Part shown: positions 1 to 9,654 of the stretch, piece after piece
Position numbering within the stretch: the stretch's first letter is position 1
Layout: every line of letters begins with the position of its first letter
Made by a program: the position numbers and the translations under genes
The notes under the pieces: generated by a model
The model's input: the letters and a program-made list of their open reading frames with translations, nothing else
Databases searched by the model: none
What the model was told of the DNA's origin: nothing
DNA from: Clostridiaceae bacterium
Lineage (GTDB): Bacteria > Bacillota > Clostridia > Peptostreptococcales > Natronincolaceae
DNA: 64,000 nucleotides
Direction of reading: 5' to 3'
NCBI GenBank assembly: GCA_018432235.1
Contig: JAHDLO010000018.1
Coordinates: forward strand, 1 to 64,000

Positions 1-127
<127 letters not shown>

Positions 128-354
128 AAAATTTCTGGGTTTCAATTTTATATAAGCAGATGGCCGAAATTTATAATTTCGTGGCAGTCCGCTTAGTTCA
201 AAACTGATTTGTCAATTTCCTTCACTGATGAATTTATTGACAATGAAGTTTTGAACCTCATTGAAAATATTTATGCTGGCTTAATATCTATACTGTTCAG
301 TTTTCAAAGACCTGCGATACTTTTGATAATTTGTCGCTTAAGGGCGACTTAACT

Positions 355-383
355 ACTATATCACTTCTCAAGCATTATGTCAA
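355..383 (-). promoter_or_regulatory. rrn promoter, proximal
   Basis: On the minus strand there is a perfect -35 TTGACA (378-383), a 17-nt spacer and -10 TATAGT (355-360). It lies about 230 nt upstream of the mature 16S 5' end and is the nearest of three tandem sigma-A promoters, as is usual for rRNA operons. Confidence 0.8.
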
Positions 384-443
384 CTGTTTTTTTATTTCCA
401 GTTGATGGCTTGTTTACCATCATCCTTCAGAAGCGACTTTTCT

Positions 444-472
444 ACTATATCATTTCCTTTACTCCGAGTCAA
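444..472 (-). promoter_or_regulatory. rrn promoter, middle
   Basis: Minus strand: TTGACT (467-472), 17-nt spacer, TATAGT (444-449). The -10 and its downstream bases (TATAGTAG) match the proximal promoter, suggesting duplicated promoter units. Confidence 0.75.
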
Positions 473-584
473 TAACTTTTTTACTAGAAATCAAAGGAAA
501 ATATTATGTCAATTATACAGTAGAGATTATGTCAATCGTTTCAGTTTACTAATTTTGCTAAGTTTTGCTGATGTGACGAAAATA

Positions 585-613
585 AATATAACACATTTCG
601 GCTATCATGTCAA
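585..613 (-). promoter_or_regulatory. rrn promoter, distal
   Basis: Minus strand: TTGACA (608-613), 17-nt spacer, TATATT (585-590). Two more TTGACATAAT boxes at about 507-512 and 530-535 lack a well-placed -10 and may be relics of further promoter units. Confidence 0.65.
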
Positions 614-981
614 TTATCCAGGCAAAAAAAACAAAAGAAAAACATGGAATTCCATTGATGTATGCTACTATGCGTTAATCCCATACCTTCTTTTATGTAG
701 TAAAAAACATTAAAAGACAGACGACATTTAAGCTACCTTTTATATTATTTCAAAATAATCTATTTCTATACATATTGCCTTATTTTTTGATTTCAATTAA
801 GCCATACCTTGTATCACTCAAAATTATTGAATAATCCTGGTTATATCTCTATATAGACCCGCTGTCGTCAGTCACCATATTACTTGATAATATGCCTTCC
901 CCTACCTCGTCATATGTAAATACCCCTTAGCACTTAACCTAAGTTTTAACTGCCACATACTACTAGTAGACTATAAAACAT
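614..981. other. AT-rich intergenic stretch, no gene seen
   Basis: This stretch lies between the distal rrn promoter and the ptb terminator. It is AT-rich and I find no convincing ORF with a ribosome binding site, no tRNA and no strong repeat. A reading frame on the plus strand (402-713) crosses the rrn promoters and looks like chance. Confidence 0.6.
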
Positions 982-1010
982 AAAAAACGGAACCCCATAG
1001 GAGTTCCGTT
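982..1010 (-). terminator. Rho-independent terminator after ptb
   Basis: An 8-bp perfect stem (986-993 pairs with 1003-1010, AACGGAAC/GTTCCGTT) with a 9-nt loop is followed on the minus strand by a run of six T. It sits about 45 nt past the ptb stop. Confidence 0.9.
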
Positions 1011-1052
1011 GGCTTAAAAGCGAAGCGTATAAGAATCTAAAGGAGTCCCGCC

Positions 1053-1961
1053 TTATTGATTAGCTGCAATAACACTGCCTAATGCAATTGAGTAAAGCTT
1101 CGTCTCAGCAGTGTCGGCTCTTGAAACAAGCACCACTGGAGCCTTTGCTCCCATGATAACCCCTGCTGATTTCCCATTTGCCATATAGGTCAGAGCCTTA
1201 CCAATTCCGTTTCCTACTTCTATAGTAGGTACCAGCATAATATCAGTCTCACCTACAACCGGACTCTTGAAGCCTTTTATTTCAGCCGCCTCCTTGGATA
1301 CCGCCAGATCAAAGGCAATTGGCCCCTCAACAATTACACCCTCACCAAAGAAGCCCTCGTTAGCTAGCTTCTTCAGCTCAGCGCCATCTACCGTAGATTT
1401 CATTTTTTCATTTACCTTTTCCTTTGCCGCCAGACAAGAAACCTTTATTTCAGCAGTGCCCAGTGCCTTTGCTGCAATGATTGCATTTTTCAAGATAGAT
1501 TTCTTTTCATCCAGTGAAGGTTCAATGTTCATTCCTCCGTCAGTTAGATATAGCAGCTTGTGATATGTAGGCATCTCGTAAACCATAACATGACTTAGAT
1601 GATTCTCTGTTCTCAAGCCAACAGTCTTATCCAAAACGGCCTTAAGTAGAATTGAGGTATCCAGAAGTCCTTTCATGACAAAGTCTGCCTCACCTGAGGA
1701 CACCAATCGGACTGCCTCCAAGGCTGAATCCATAAGCTCAGGCTTATCAATAACGATATACTCATCTAAATTCATTTGTATTTCAGCTGCCAATGCCTTA
1801 ATTTTAGCTGCATCGCCAATTAAAATGGCATCAATGATTTCATATTTTTTTGCATCAGCAACTGATTGCAAAACATCCAGATCCTGAGCGGCTGCAACCA
1901 CTAGTCTCGTTTTTCGCTGATTTTTAGCGGCTGTTAGTAAATCATCCAAATGCTTAATCAT
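1053..1961 (-). CDS. ptb: Phosphate butyryltransferase-type acyltransferase
   Basis: This soluble enzyme of about 302 residues belongs to the phosphate acetyl/butyryltransferase family, which exchanges CoA and phosphate on short acyl groups (butyryl-CoA + Pi to butyryl-phosphate + CoA). The length and composition fit Ptb better than the longer Pta, and family landmarks include GEADFVMKGLLDTS, LTDGGMNIEPSLDEK and the C-terminal ALGSVIAANQ. I chose the ATG at 1961 because AGAGGTG sits 5 nt upstream; an in-frame ATG six codons earlier lacks such a site. It appears monocistronic, with its own terminator and no adjacent butyrate kinase. Whether it prefers butyryl-, branched-chain- or acetyl-CoA cannot be told from sequence alone. 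Confidence 0.85.
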   Translation of the reverse strand: MIKHLDDLLTAAKNQRKTRLVVAAAQDLDVLQSVADAKKYEIIDAILIGDAAKIKALAAEIQMNLDEYIVIDKPELMDSALEAVRLVSSGEADFVMKGLLDTSILLKAVLDKTVGLRTENHLSHVMVYEMPTYHKLLYLTDGGMNIEPSLDEKKSILKNAIIAAKALGTAEIKVSCLAAKEKVNEKMKSTVDGAELKKLANEGFFGEGVIVEGPIAFDLAVSKEAAEIKGFKSPVVGETDIMLVPTIEVGNGIGKALTYMANGKSAGVIMGAKAPVVLVSRADTAETKLYSIALGSVIAANQ

Positions 1962-2069
1962 AAGAACACCTCTTTGCATAATATATTATTTTTTTGTACT
2001 ATTTAAAATTTTTTAGTAATCTTAATAATATTCTATACTTATTTTCCTTTATATTCAATATAATTTTGT

Positions 2070-3206
2070 CTATTCATTCATTAATTCTATTAGTCGTTTT
2101 TGACAAAGCTGTGTTATTTCATCGTTTGGCTCAAGCTGAAGCGAACGCTCCACACATGACTTGGCATTGATGTAGTCTCCAATTTCCATATAGGCAATAG
2201 CAAGATTGGACAACACCTCGTGGTTATCCCCACCTACCTCCAAAGCTCTTAAAAATCCGTCAACAGCATCCTGATAATCTCCCATACCACTTAGACAGAT
2301 GGCCATCTCCACCATTGCATCCACCTGATCAGACTTAAGCTCCAGCACCCTGTCAAAATAGCCAATCGCCTTTTCGTACTGCCCCAGCTGCCGATGCCCT
2401 AAGCCGATGAAAAACAGTAGATTCCACCATTCCTCATACTTACCCTCCAGCTCCTCCAGCATCGGCAGTCCATGCTGAGGATTACCTGCCAGTATTGCCT
2501 CATAGCCTGTCTCATACATAACCAAGTCCTCAATACTCCTTAGCAAATAGACAACATGCTCCTTAAAATCCTCTTCATTGCTGCCCTCTAAAGCCTTATT
2601 CCAATGAATTTCAGCCTTTCTATACTGCTTATCCTCTCTTGCCAAAAACCCTAAATGATAGTTGACCAGCGGGATATCGTAACCCACCTGGAATAGCTGT
2701 TCAAGAAAATCCTTAGCCTCCTGCTTAAAGAGCCTGCTAAGCTTGGCTTGCTCCGTTAAGCACTCCTCTGCGTATCTGAGAAGATTTATACTATAATGTA
2801 GGAATGCATTTTCATTTTCTGGATTAATTGCAATTAAGGCTTTAAAGTATATTATTCCCTCCAAAAGCTTTTCTTCCTCTATATACTTTGTGCCTTGGAA
2901 AAGTACATATTCCTCCAGATTAGACTCTACAGCCTGCATAAATTCTATGTATGCTTCTTTGTACTTAAACTCAGAATCTATACCGATGGTATAAATCATT
3001 CCCCGCATAATACCGCCAATGGTGAGTACCTCATTTTCTTTCTTGATCTTTATATTTTGTGCCAGCTCCTCCGTCAGAAAGGGGACGTAAAGCCCTTCAT
3101 CTGGTATTTTAAAGCCCTTAACACTTATTTCTGCATCTGCCTTTAGCTGTAAGAAAGAAACATCATCTAATTTCTTCTTCAGATGGGATTCTATTCGAAA
3201 CTTCAT
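2070..3206 (-). CDS. Tetratricopeptide-repeat protein
   Basis: A 378-residue soluble protein with no signal peptide or membrane segment. The C-terminal third contains consecutive 34-residue TPR units, for example GHRQLGQYEKAIGYFDRVLEL, AICLSGMGDYQDAVDGFLRAL and AIAYMEIGDYINAKSCVERS; the middle carries more degenerate helical repeats. TPRs are protein-protein interaction scaffolds, so the partner is unknown. The N-terminal ~90 residues are not repeat-like and I do not recognise them. An AAAGGAGG site precedes the ATG. The GNAT gene upstream ends 15 nt before this start, so the two are probably co-transcribed. Confidence 0.8.
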   Translation of the reverse strand: MKFRIESHLKKKLDDVSFLQLKADAEISVKGFKIPDEGLYVPFLTEELAQNIKIKKENEVLTIGGIMRGMIYTIGIDSEFKYKEAYIEFMQAVESNLEEYVLFQGTKYIEEEKLLEGIIYFKALIAINPENENAFLHYSINLLRYAEECLTEQAKLSRLFKQEAKDFLEQLFQVGYDIPLVNYHLGFLAREDKQYRKAEIHWNKALEGSNEEDFKEHVVYLLRSIEDLVMYETGYEAILAGNPQHGLPMLEELEGKYEEWWNLLFFIGLGHRQLGQYEKAIGYFDRVLELKSDQVDAMVEMAICLSGMGDYQDAVDGFLRALEVGGDNHEVLSNLAIAYMEIGDYINAKSCVERSLQLEPNDEITQLCQKRLIELMNE

Positions 3207-3221
3207 AGTATCCTCCTTTTA

Positions 3222-3707
3222 CTATAGAATTTTGTGAAAAATAATGTCGTCTATATATGCGCCTGCTACTTCATTATAATGATGCTGATAAACACAGCCT
3301 GACACCGTGAAGCCACAGCTCAATAAGGTATTAATTGAAGAGGGATTGTTGCTGTATACATATGCTCTGGCCAACGATATCCCCAGCTTTTTTATATCCT
3401 CTAGACAAAACAATGTAAAGCTCTTGGCTACATGTCTTCCCCGCATCTCCTTGTCTACTGCTATCGTTAATAAAGCCGAATGTTTTTTATCTCCTTCACC
3501 AGCCCTAGCTCTGAAGACTGCAATTAGCTTCCCTTCAAAAATTGCTGAATACAAATGACAGTTTGAATCCGCCATCCATTCTTTTATTTCTTCCTTCGTA
3601 GCCACGTCAGCAAAGGAAACCTCGGCGCCTTCTCTGTTCAAGGCATTAAATAAAATCATTGCCTCAGGTATGTCTATTAATTCAAATTGACGAAAGTTAT
3701 AATGCAT
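3222..3707 (-). CDS. GNAT-family N-acetyltransferase
   Basis: A 161-residue protein with the GCN5-related acetyltransferase pattern: an N-terminal substrate lobe, a core strand ALLTIAVDKEMRGRHVAKSF containing the R/Q-x-x-G-x-G/A-type acetyl-CoA loop (here RGRHVA, which is degenerate), and a C-terminal YSNNPSSINTLLSCGF element typical of the family. The acceptor substrate is unknown. It lies 15 nt upstream of the TPR gene and probably shares its transcript. A terminator between 3744 and 3766 separates it from the membrane-protein gene upstream. Confidence 0.75.
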   Translation of the reverse strand: MHYNFRQFELIDIPEAMILFNALNREGAEVSFADVATKEEIKEWMADSNCHLYSAIFEGKLIAVFRARAGEGDKKHSALLTIAVDKEMRGRHVAKSFTLFCLEDIKKLGISLARAYVYSNNPSSINTLLSCGFTVSGCVYQHHYNEVAGAYIDDIIFHKIL

Positions 3708-3743
3708 TAACGTCTCCCCCTTGATTTTAAGTTGTTCAATAGA

Positions 3744-3766
3744 TAAAAGCTGTGCTATGCACAGCT
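3744..3766 (-). terminator. Terminator hairpin
   Basis: A perfect 8-bp inverted repeat AGCTGTGC/GCACAGCT with a 3-nt loop (3748-3766) is followed on the minus strand by TTTTA. It lies just past the end of the 3774-4520 gene. Confidence 0.7.
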
Positions 3767-3773
3767 AACGATA

Positions 3774-4520
3774 CTAAAACCTTCTCATAAACATTCGCTT
3801 TCTTCTGGTGCTGGTGCTCAATAGTTCATACAGATAACCTCTATAAATCATCATATAAGAGAACCACACCTGGCCTATAAGATAAAATATCAAGCCCGTT
3901 GGAGAAAACATCGAGAAAGAGAACAGATGCGTATTAAATATCCCCGTAAGCAAGTTGCCGGTTAGAAAATATAGTCCTACCATAAATACGAGATTAGGCA
4001 CAATCCATTCCAGCCAATTCTCTCTTACAAAGCCTACAGTGTAGGTTATTGTTTCCCAAGGATTATAATGCTTTTGGTATACTGTTTCTGGCAATGGATT
4101 TAATAGTAATAGCACTAGAAAATTCACAATCATACTGAGGAGATACGGTGAAATTCCCACTGAAAATATCGGAAGAATAAAGGAGCTGAACCCGAAGGAC
4201 GCAACCCACCCAATAAATAATATCCCCCATACCTTTCTTAAATACACCGTAAAGCCATCTTTAAACTCGTGCCAGTTCAACCGATCTCTTTTTATAATAC
4301 AATCCAGCAAATGCAAATAGTTAGAAATAAGGGCACTGGACACAATAATCATAATAAGGCCCGCCAAAATCCAGAAAAAGCTAAGAAGACTGGAGATTAT
4401 AATTGTGGCAGTTGTATAAAAAATACCAGTAAATATAATCACCCAATTTTTATGCAGACTCACAAACGCCTTTTTTGCTATGCTTTTGTTGATATAAATA
4501 AAGTCCGTTAGAAATTCCAT
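3774..4520 (-). CDS. Multi-spanning membrane protein, function unknown
   Basis: This 248-residue protein has about five to six hydrophobic segments (roughly residues 28-45, 48-70, 98-118, 122-142, 170-190 and 205-225) and ends in a strongly basic tail, STRRKRMFMRRF, consistent with a cytoplasmic C-terminus. The general build resembles YesL/DUF-type integral membrane proteins of Firmicutes but I cannot name a family securely. It looks monocistronic: its own terminator follows, and a 117-nt AT-rich gap precedes it. Confidence 0.65.
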   Translation of the reverse strand: MEFLTDFIYINKSIAKKAFVSLHKNWVIIFTGIFYTTATIIISSLLSFFWILAGLIMIIVSSALISNYLHLLDCIIKRDRLNWHEFKDGFTVYLRKVWGILFIGWVASFGFSSFILPIFSVGISPYLLSMIVNFLVLLLLNPLPETVYQKHYNPWETITYTVGFVRENWLEWIVPNLVFMVGLYFLTGNLLTGIFNTHLFSFSMFSPTGLIFYLIGQVWFSYMMIYRGYLYELLSTSTRRKRMFMRRF

Positions 4521-4637
4521 TTTTTATCACCTCAACTCTTATAATATCATTATCCTCGCCGTTTTTCAAACCCTTAGTTCCTTATCATACAAGAAATTGG
4601 GCTATCGAGAAAAATCTCATTGTATATGGACGCCGCA

Positions 4638-6398
4638 TTAGCTCAAATCCACTTGATAATATTTCGAAAAATCTATAGCCTTGTTCTCTAGCTCATAATC
4701 AAACAGTAATGTTGTCCTCTTACCCTCAACTCCCATGAAGCTTTTAGGGTCTGCCTCCAGTGCCATGACATCATATAAGAATTGTTGAAAGTGCACCTTT
4801 TTTATGATCTGCTTAGCCGGTTGATCAATATATTTTGGCAAAAACCGATGTAAATTCTCAGGCTTCTGCAAAAACTCATGACATTTGTTTTTAAAATCCC
4901 CCTCAGTGCAATTAACAAAAAGACTGGGAAGCGTAGCGGTTTTTGTATTCCTTAGATAATCAAATTTTAAAAGCTCAAGGATTACCGCTTGAAAAGAAAA
5001 GCCCTTATGCTGGTAATACTCAAAAAGTATTTCATACAGTCTATTTTTATTGTGTGAGCTATGGTGATAGCCCTGCTTCTCCCAATATTTCCAAAGTGCC
5101 TCAAAGAATGAGAAGGCGTTTGAATATAGGTTGCTGATAATCACTTCTATTGAGGTAGTGAAGAATCCAGAATTCCAATATATCTCCACCATTTCTTCAA
5201 CACCCCTTAGTCTCAGCAGCTCCCCATAGGAAAGGCAGCTACTCTCCAATATATCATAAGGGGGATAGTCAGAATATACATAGCCGTAATTTTGTGCCTC
5301 TGCCCTTAAGCCTGATCCTTTTAAAAGCTTCAGAAAGCCAACCTGCAGCTTTTCCGGCCTTAGACTGAAGACCTCGTTAAAGGATTTTCTGAAGGAAAAA
5401 TAATCCTCATAGGGCAACCCTACTATTAAATCCAAATGCTGATGAATACTTCTATAGGAGGCAATTCTCTTTACAACCTCCTTAAGTCTTTCAAAATCCA
5501 TTTTCCGATCTATTGCCTTCAGGGTTTCGGGATTTGTGGACTGAACCCCTATTTCAAACTGAAATAGACCCACCGGTGCCACTTTTAGAAAATCCAGCAT
5601 TTCATCATCCAACAGATCAGCAGTCACTTCAAAGTGAAAATTTGTAAGTCCCCTGTTGTTTTCCATTATAAAGCTCATTATCTCCATAGCGTATTTTTTA
5701 TTGGCATTGAAGGTCCTGTCTACAAATTTAACCTGTTTGACACCACTGTCCAGGAAAAGCCTTAGCTCTTTTTTCACACGCGCTATAGGTAAAAATCTTA
5801 CTCCCTGCTGTGCTGAGGACAAACAGTATTGACAATTAAAGGGACAGCCTCTTGAGCTCTCATAATAGATGATTTTATCCGGTTCATCTATACTCTCATT
5901 GTAGGGGAAGGGCAGCTGATCCAACTCCACCACAGCAGCTGAGGGGGGATTAACATATACAACACCCCTTGCCCTATAGGCAATTCCCTCCAGCTGTGAA
6001 TAATCACCATCAGAGTCCAGTAGTTTAATCAATGAAGGAAATATGATTTCCCCTTCCCCTATTACCACCATATCAATAGCATCATTTTCTTCCATCAGCG
6101 CTTTTGTACCATAGGAAACCTCCGGACCCCCTAAGACAATGATGGCTTCCGGCATAACCTTTTTTAAGGTCCTGCATAAATAATGTATCATTCCCATATT
6201 CCATATATAGCAGGAAAAGCATATAATATCAGGCTTCTGTTTATATATTTCAGCTAAAATATAATCTGTGCTGTGATTTATCGTGTATTCACCTATAACC
6301 AGACTATCCACCTGTTTGTCTATGGTTTTTTCCAGATATTTAATTGCTAAATTCGTATGTATATACTTTGCATTTAAGGCCACCAGCATTACCTTCAT
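4638..6398 (-). CDS. B12-binding-domain radical SAM protein (DUF4080 type)
   Basis: The protein is about 586 residues. The N-terminal ~140 residues form a cobalamin-binding Rossmann-like domain (MKVMLVALNAKYIHTNLA, then IVLGGPEVSYG). A radical SAM core follows with the [4Fe-4S] motif CPFNCQYC and FVDRTFNANKK and VGLPYEDYFSF elements. The C-terminal ~200 residues correspond to the DUF4080 region found on this group. Such proteins are usually methylases or other radical enzymes on unknown substrates. I moved the start to the ATG at 6398, which has AGAGGT 7 nt upstream; a longer frame reaches 6512 but its extra 38 residues look unrelated. Confidence 0.85.
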   Translation of the reverse strand: MKVMLVALNAKYIHTNLAIKYLEKTIDKQVDSLVIGEYTINHSTDYILAEIYKQKPDIICFSCYIWNMGMIHYLCRTLKKVMPEAIIVLGGPEVSYGTKALMEENDAIDMVVIGEGEIIFPSLIKLLDSDGDYSQLEGIAYRARGVVYVNPPSAAVVELDQLPFPYNESIDEPDKIIYYESSRGCPFNCQYCLSSAQQGVRFLPIARVKKELRLFLDSGVKQVKFVDRTFNANKKYAMEIMSFIMENNRGLTNFHFEVTADLLDDEMLDFLKVAPVGLFQFEIGVQSTNPETLKAIDRKMDFERLKEVVKRIASYRSIHQHLDLIVGLPYEDYFSFRKSFNEVFSLRPEKLQVGFLKLLKGSGLRAEAQNYGYVYSDYPPYDILESSCLSYGELLRLRGVEEMVEIYWNSGFFTTSIEVIISNLYSNAFSFFEALWKYWEKQGYHHSSHNKNRLYEILFEYYQHKGFSFQAVILELLKFDYLRNTKTATLPSLFVNCTEGDFKNKCHEFLQKPENLHRFLPKYIDQPAKQIIKKVHFQQFLYDVMALEADPKSFMGVEGKRTTLLFDYELENKAIDFSKYYQVDLS

Positions 6399-6694
6399 CC
6401 ATTTACCTCTTTTCAATATATTTACTTTACCCCTTGGCATATTTGTATAATCATTGGCAAAAGGGCTGTTATTTATACAGTCAGGTATTTTTCCTTCAAT
6501 AATAAAACACAATTATTATAGCATGTTTTGACTTATGGGTAAAATTTTATATTTACTGCCTTCTGACTATATATATAATAGTGTTAATGTGATATAATAT
6601 TAATAAGATATTTTACTTAATAATTTTTATTATTTAAACCCAATAGTATACTATATCAAAGATTTTCATAGGATATTTGAGGGGGTGAATTTTT

Positions 6695-7306
6695 ATGAAG
6701 CTAATTCTGCTGGTATCACTGATATTACTATGCCTGATAATTGCCGGCCTAGCCTATAGTCTCGTATATCCTATGCCATCAACAGAGGTCAGCCAAAAAC
6801 CAAATGATATCACTGAGTCTTATTTTATCAACAAGCTGCTGACAAATCATATTAACCCTCAAAATCAAAATCACTTGGTAATTACTGAAGAAGAGCTTAA
6901 TGGCTATATTGCTTATCGTCTGAAGGACAGTGGCTATCAATTTAAGAATTTTACAATTCATCATGCTTCCGTAAAGCTAATGAACCAAGAGTTAATCTTA
7001 ACAGCCTATGGAAATTACAGTATTTTTCCTGTTAAAATCGAAGCTCGGCTTCTTCCTACACTGCAGAAGGAGGGTCTTAGCTTCACCGTTGAAGATCTTA
7101 AGCTATCACGAGTTCACCTGCCAATGAGCCTTGTCAACAGGCTATATACTGACGAACAAGCAACCCTACCCTTTAATGGCTCGGAGCTAATCCAAGTTAA
7201 AAGCATTATTTTGATTGAAGGAGAAGCAGTAATAGGCTATGAGGTGGATAGAGAAAAAATACTGGAGGAGCTGTTTAAGCTTTTGACAAAGCAGACCAAT
7301 GGATAA
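6695..7306 (+). CDS. Membrane-anchored extracytoplasmic protein, YpmS-like
   Basis: A 203-residue protein with one N-terminal membrane anchor (about residues 3-24, LILLVSLILLCLIIAGLAY) and the remainder predicted outside. The layout (anchor, an ITEEELNGYI-type helix, then beta-rich segments) resembles Firmicute YpmS/DUF2140 proteins, whose function is not established. The start is supported by a GAGGGGGTG site 8 nt upstream. It is the first gene of a small plus-strand pair with the phospholipase-like gene. The family call is tentative. Confidence 0.6.
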   Translation: MKLILLVSLILLCLIIAGLAYSLVYPMPSTEVSQKPNDITESYFINKLLTNHINPQNQNHLVITEEELNGYIAYRLKDSGYQFKNFTIHHASVKLMNQELILTAYGNYSIFPVKIEARLLPTLQKEGLSFTVEDLKLSRVHLPMSLVNRLYTDEQATLPFNGSELIQVKSIILIEGEAVIGYEVDREKILEELFKLLTKQTNG

Positions 7307-7442
7307 ATGATTTTTGATATAAAAAAAACAGTGCTATTATTCAAAAGTGACTTGAAGATTGGATTCAAAAGGTATAAAATACATGTGTCGAAAGAGTTTT
7401 TTTACCTCTACGGAGATTAATTTATAAGAAAGGTTGTTGCCA

Positions 7443-8033
7443 TTGCTACCAATAACGCACAAGCTTATTTCTGAGCATATACATCGTAATGTTAAGGACG
7501 CCTTAGGAGTGGAGCTGAACAAAGCCAGCTTAATTTACGGCAGTGTAAAGCCGGATATTGCTCCCAGACTATTAATGATGGACCATTTTAAACCACAATC
7601 CTATGACATCGTTATGGATGAAATTCACAATCTCTCACAGTTTAAGCTAATTGACAATAAACAATTTCTCAGATTTTATTCCACTCAGGTCGGTGTTGTC
7701 ACTCATTTTATTGCCGACTTCTTCTGCGTACCTCATAACGACAGAAGAACCTATAAAAACAATTTTAAGGATCACTTCAAATATGAAAGTGATCTGCACA
7801 AGGAGCTTAAGGCCTTTAATGAAAAGGTGAAGGTATCCTACAGCAGCTTTAACGTAGATAATCTAACCCCCTTTACAATTAAGAAGGTAATAGACTATTA
7901 CCATAAGGAATACAGTCTTTTGGAGGTATCCCCATTAAACGACATAAAATGCTCCCTCCACGCCGCAACTGCTGTTACGCTTTACATTATTCATAATTCA
8001 ATGAAAACCCCATACATCAGAGAAATTGCATAA
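7443..8033 (+). CDS. Zinc-dependent phospholipase C-like protein
   Basis: About 196 residues in the bacterial zinc-dependent phospholipase C-like family: conserved histidines and aspartates occur in ITHKLISEHIHRNV, GSVKPDIAP, DEIHNL, VGVVTHFIADFFCVPHND and SDLHKEL, a spacing typical of the trinuclear zinc fold. No signal peptide is visible, so it is likely cytoplasmic and the lipase role is uncertain. There are three candidate TTG starts (7434, 7437, 7443); I chose 7443 because AGAAAGG (7427-7433) is 9 nt upstream, whereas it abuts the earlier ones. Confidence 0.7.
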   Translation: MLPITHKLISEHIHRNVKDALGVELNKASLIYGSVKPDIAPRLLMMDHFKPQSYDIVMDEIHNLSQFKLIDNKQFLRFYSTQVGVVTHFIADFFCVPHNDRRTYKNNFKDHFKYESDLHKELKAFNEKVKVSYSSFNVDNLTPFTIKKVIDYYHKEYSLLEVSPLNDIKCSLHAATAVTLYIIHNSMKTPYIREIA

Positions 8034-8048
8034 GCCATAACATAAACA

Positions 8049-8087
8049 CCCCCTGCCGAAGCTCAGCTTTAGCAGGGGGATTTTTTT
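8049..8087 (+). terminator. Terminator between convergent genes
   Basis: An 8-bp G/C-rich stem CCCCCTGC/GCAGGGGG (8049-8056 with 8072-8079) is followed by seven T on the plus strand. It closes the 6695-8033 pair and lies against the stop of the convergent MATE gene. Confidence 0.9.
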
Positions 8088-8089
8088 CG

Positions 8090-9442
8090 TTAAATAATTT
8101 TTTCCTTCCACTTTCCAAATCTATACCACACCAGAACCACCAAAGCCTCTGCCACCACCGAAAGACTTATGGCAATCCAGACACCACTGGTGCCAAAATC
8201 CAGCAATATACTCAATAGATAAGCAAAGGGCAGTTTTACAAGCCAATTGGCTACTACCGATGCCAGCATAGGAGGAAAGGTGTCTCCTGCACCGATAAAG
8301 GCACCGCCTAGCACATTGGGAAAAATCACGAACAGTACACCTGCATAGCAAATTCTCAGATAATCTACCCCAACTTTAATTACCTCCATATCCTGAGCAA
8401 AAAATCTCATTAGAAAGTAAGGCATAATAAAAAAGGGAATTGAAAAAATCAGCATATTATATATGGCAAGCCTCATCCCCTGCTTAACCACCGCTTCGGC
8501 CTCATGTGTATCCTGTCGTCCAAGGCTTTGCCCCACCAATACAGACATGGCAGTTCCTAAGCCAGCCAGGAAAATGAAGACAAAATTGAAGAGCCTCTGT
8601 CCGATACCAAATGCAGCCCCAGCGGCTACCCCTTGCTTCAATACGATGCGGTATAAAATCAATCCAGTTAACGGTCTCGTTATCATATGAAGCAGTGAGT
8701 ATCCTCCTATGCTGAAGATACGTTTTACCGTCTTTATCTCCAGTCTTATATTATGCAAAATATCTACCATTTTAAAGTCAAAAATGTTCTTTATAATCAA
8801 CAACAGCATCAAGATAAAGGCCACTATCTCAGAAAGGGTTGTAGCTACTGCCGCACCTTCAATACCCATTTTTAATACAAATATAAACATATAATCCAGA
8901 ATAATATTCATTACGTTCATTATTAGAAATACCTTAACAGGATTTTTTGTATCTCCGGTTGCCTGTACGATTGCCTTTGAGGATGCATTAAAAAAGAAAA
9001 AGGGCAGGCCCAGCAAGGCAATTCTTATGTATTTTTTGGCCTCATATAAAACCACGGCATCTGTTGCGCCATATATTTTAAGCATATGATCGACATTGAA
9101 GTATAGCATTGCCAGAAGAAGCACTCCGATACCAAGTGATAATACAAGGGATTGCAGAGAAACCCGCTTAACTGCAGCATCGTTCTTAGAACCAGTAGCC
9201 CTGGCCACCAAAGCAATGGCGCCTGTGGCTATCAGAAAGGGAAGAACCTGAATCACGCCAATAATTGCTGTACTAATACTTACCGCAGCTGTCTCCACAC
9301 TGCCCAGCTTTGCAATAAACCATAAATCTGCCATTATCATAAGGGTGTGCAAAAACTGACCAACAATAAGTGGCCACGCCAGCACCCATATCCTTTTAAT
9401 TATCGCCTCATCACCCTTAAGTAGGGTCTTTACTTCCTGCAT
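8090..9442 (-). CDS. MATE-family efflux transporter
   Basis: A 450-residue inner-membrane protein with about 12 hydrophobic segments in two homologous halves, as in the multidrug and toxic compound extrusion (MatE/NorM) family, which exports cationic compounds using a Na+ or H+ gradient. Landmarks are WPLIVGQFLHTLMIMADLW at the N-terminus, GVIQVLPFLIATGAIALVAR, and the second-half GQRLFNFVFIFLAGLGTAMSVLVGQ. I chose the ATG at 9442 because AAGGG lies 8 nt upstream; an upstream in-frame ATG at 9466 is possible. The substrate is unknown. It is a single-gene unit. Confidence 0.9.
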   Translation of the reverse strand: MQEVKTLLKGDEAIIKRIWVLAWPLIVGQFLHTLMIMADLWFIAKLGSVETAAVSISTAIIGVIQVLPFLIATGAIALVARATGSKNDAAVKRVSLQSLVLSLGIGVLLLAMLYFNVDHMLKIYGATDAVVLYEAKKYIRIALLGLPFFFFNASSKAIVQATGDTKNPVKVFLIMNVMNIILDYMFIFVLKMGIEGAAVATTLSEIVAFILMLLLIIKNIFDFKMVDILHNIRLEIKTVKRIFSIGGYSLLHMITRPLTGLILYRIVLKQGVAAGAAFGIGQRLFNFVFIFLAGLGTAMSVLVGQSLGRQDTHEAEAVVKQGMRLAIYNMLIFSIPFFIMPYFLMRFFAQDMEVIKVGVDYLRICYAGVLFVIFPNVLGGAFIGAGDTFPPMLASVVANWLVKLPFAYLLSILLDFGTSGVWIAISLSVVAEALVVLVWYRFGKWKEKII

Positions 9443-9654
9443 ATGATCATCCCTTCTATTACCCATGATTCAACGTTGGGAATATGGTCTTAATTTATAT
9501 TTAACAGCATTTCACCTGTATCAATATCCTGTTTATAGCGACGATGTATTTCCTCGATAAAATAAATATTTTGTAGAAGAATGAAGGTATTTTACGTTTA
9601 TTGTAGAATATTTAATTTAGTTACTATCTATGTGCTACAGAAAGGAGATTTATA

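Noticed and set aside
402..713. Plus-strand open frame of 103 codons upstream of ptb
   Set aside because: It overlaps two rrn promoters on the other strand, has no ribosome binding site and a composition typical of random AT-rich sequence.
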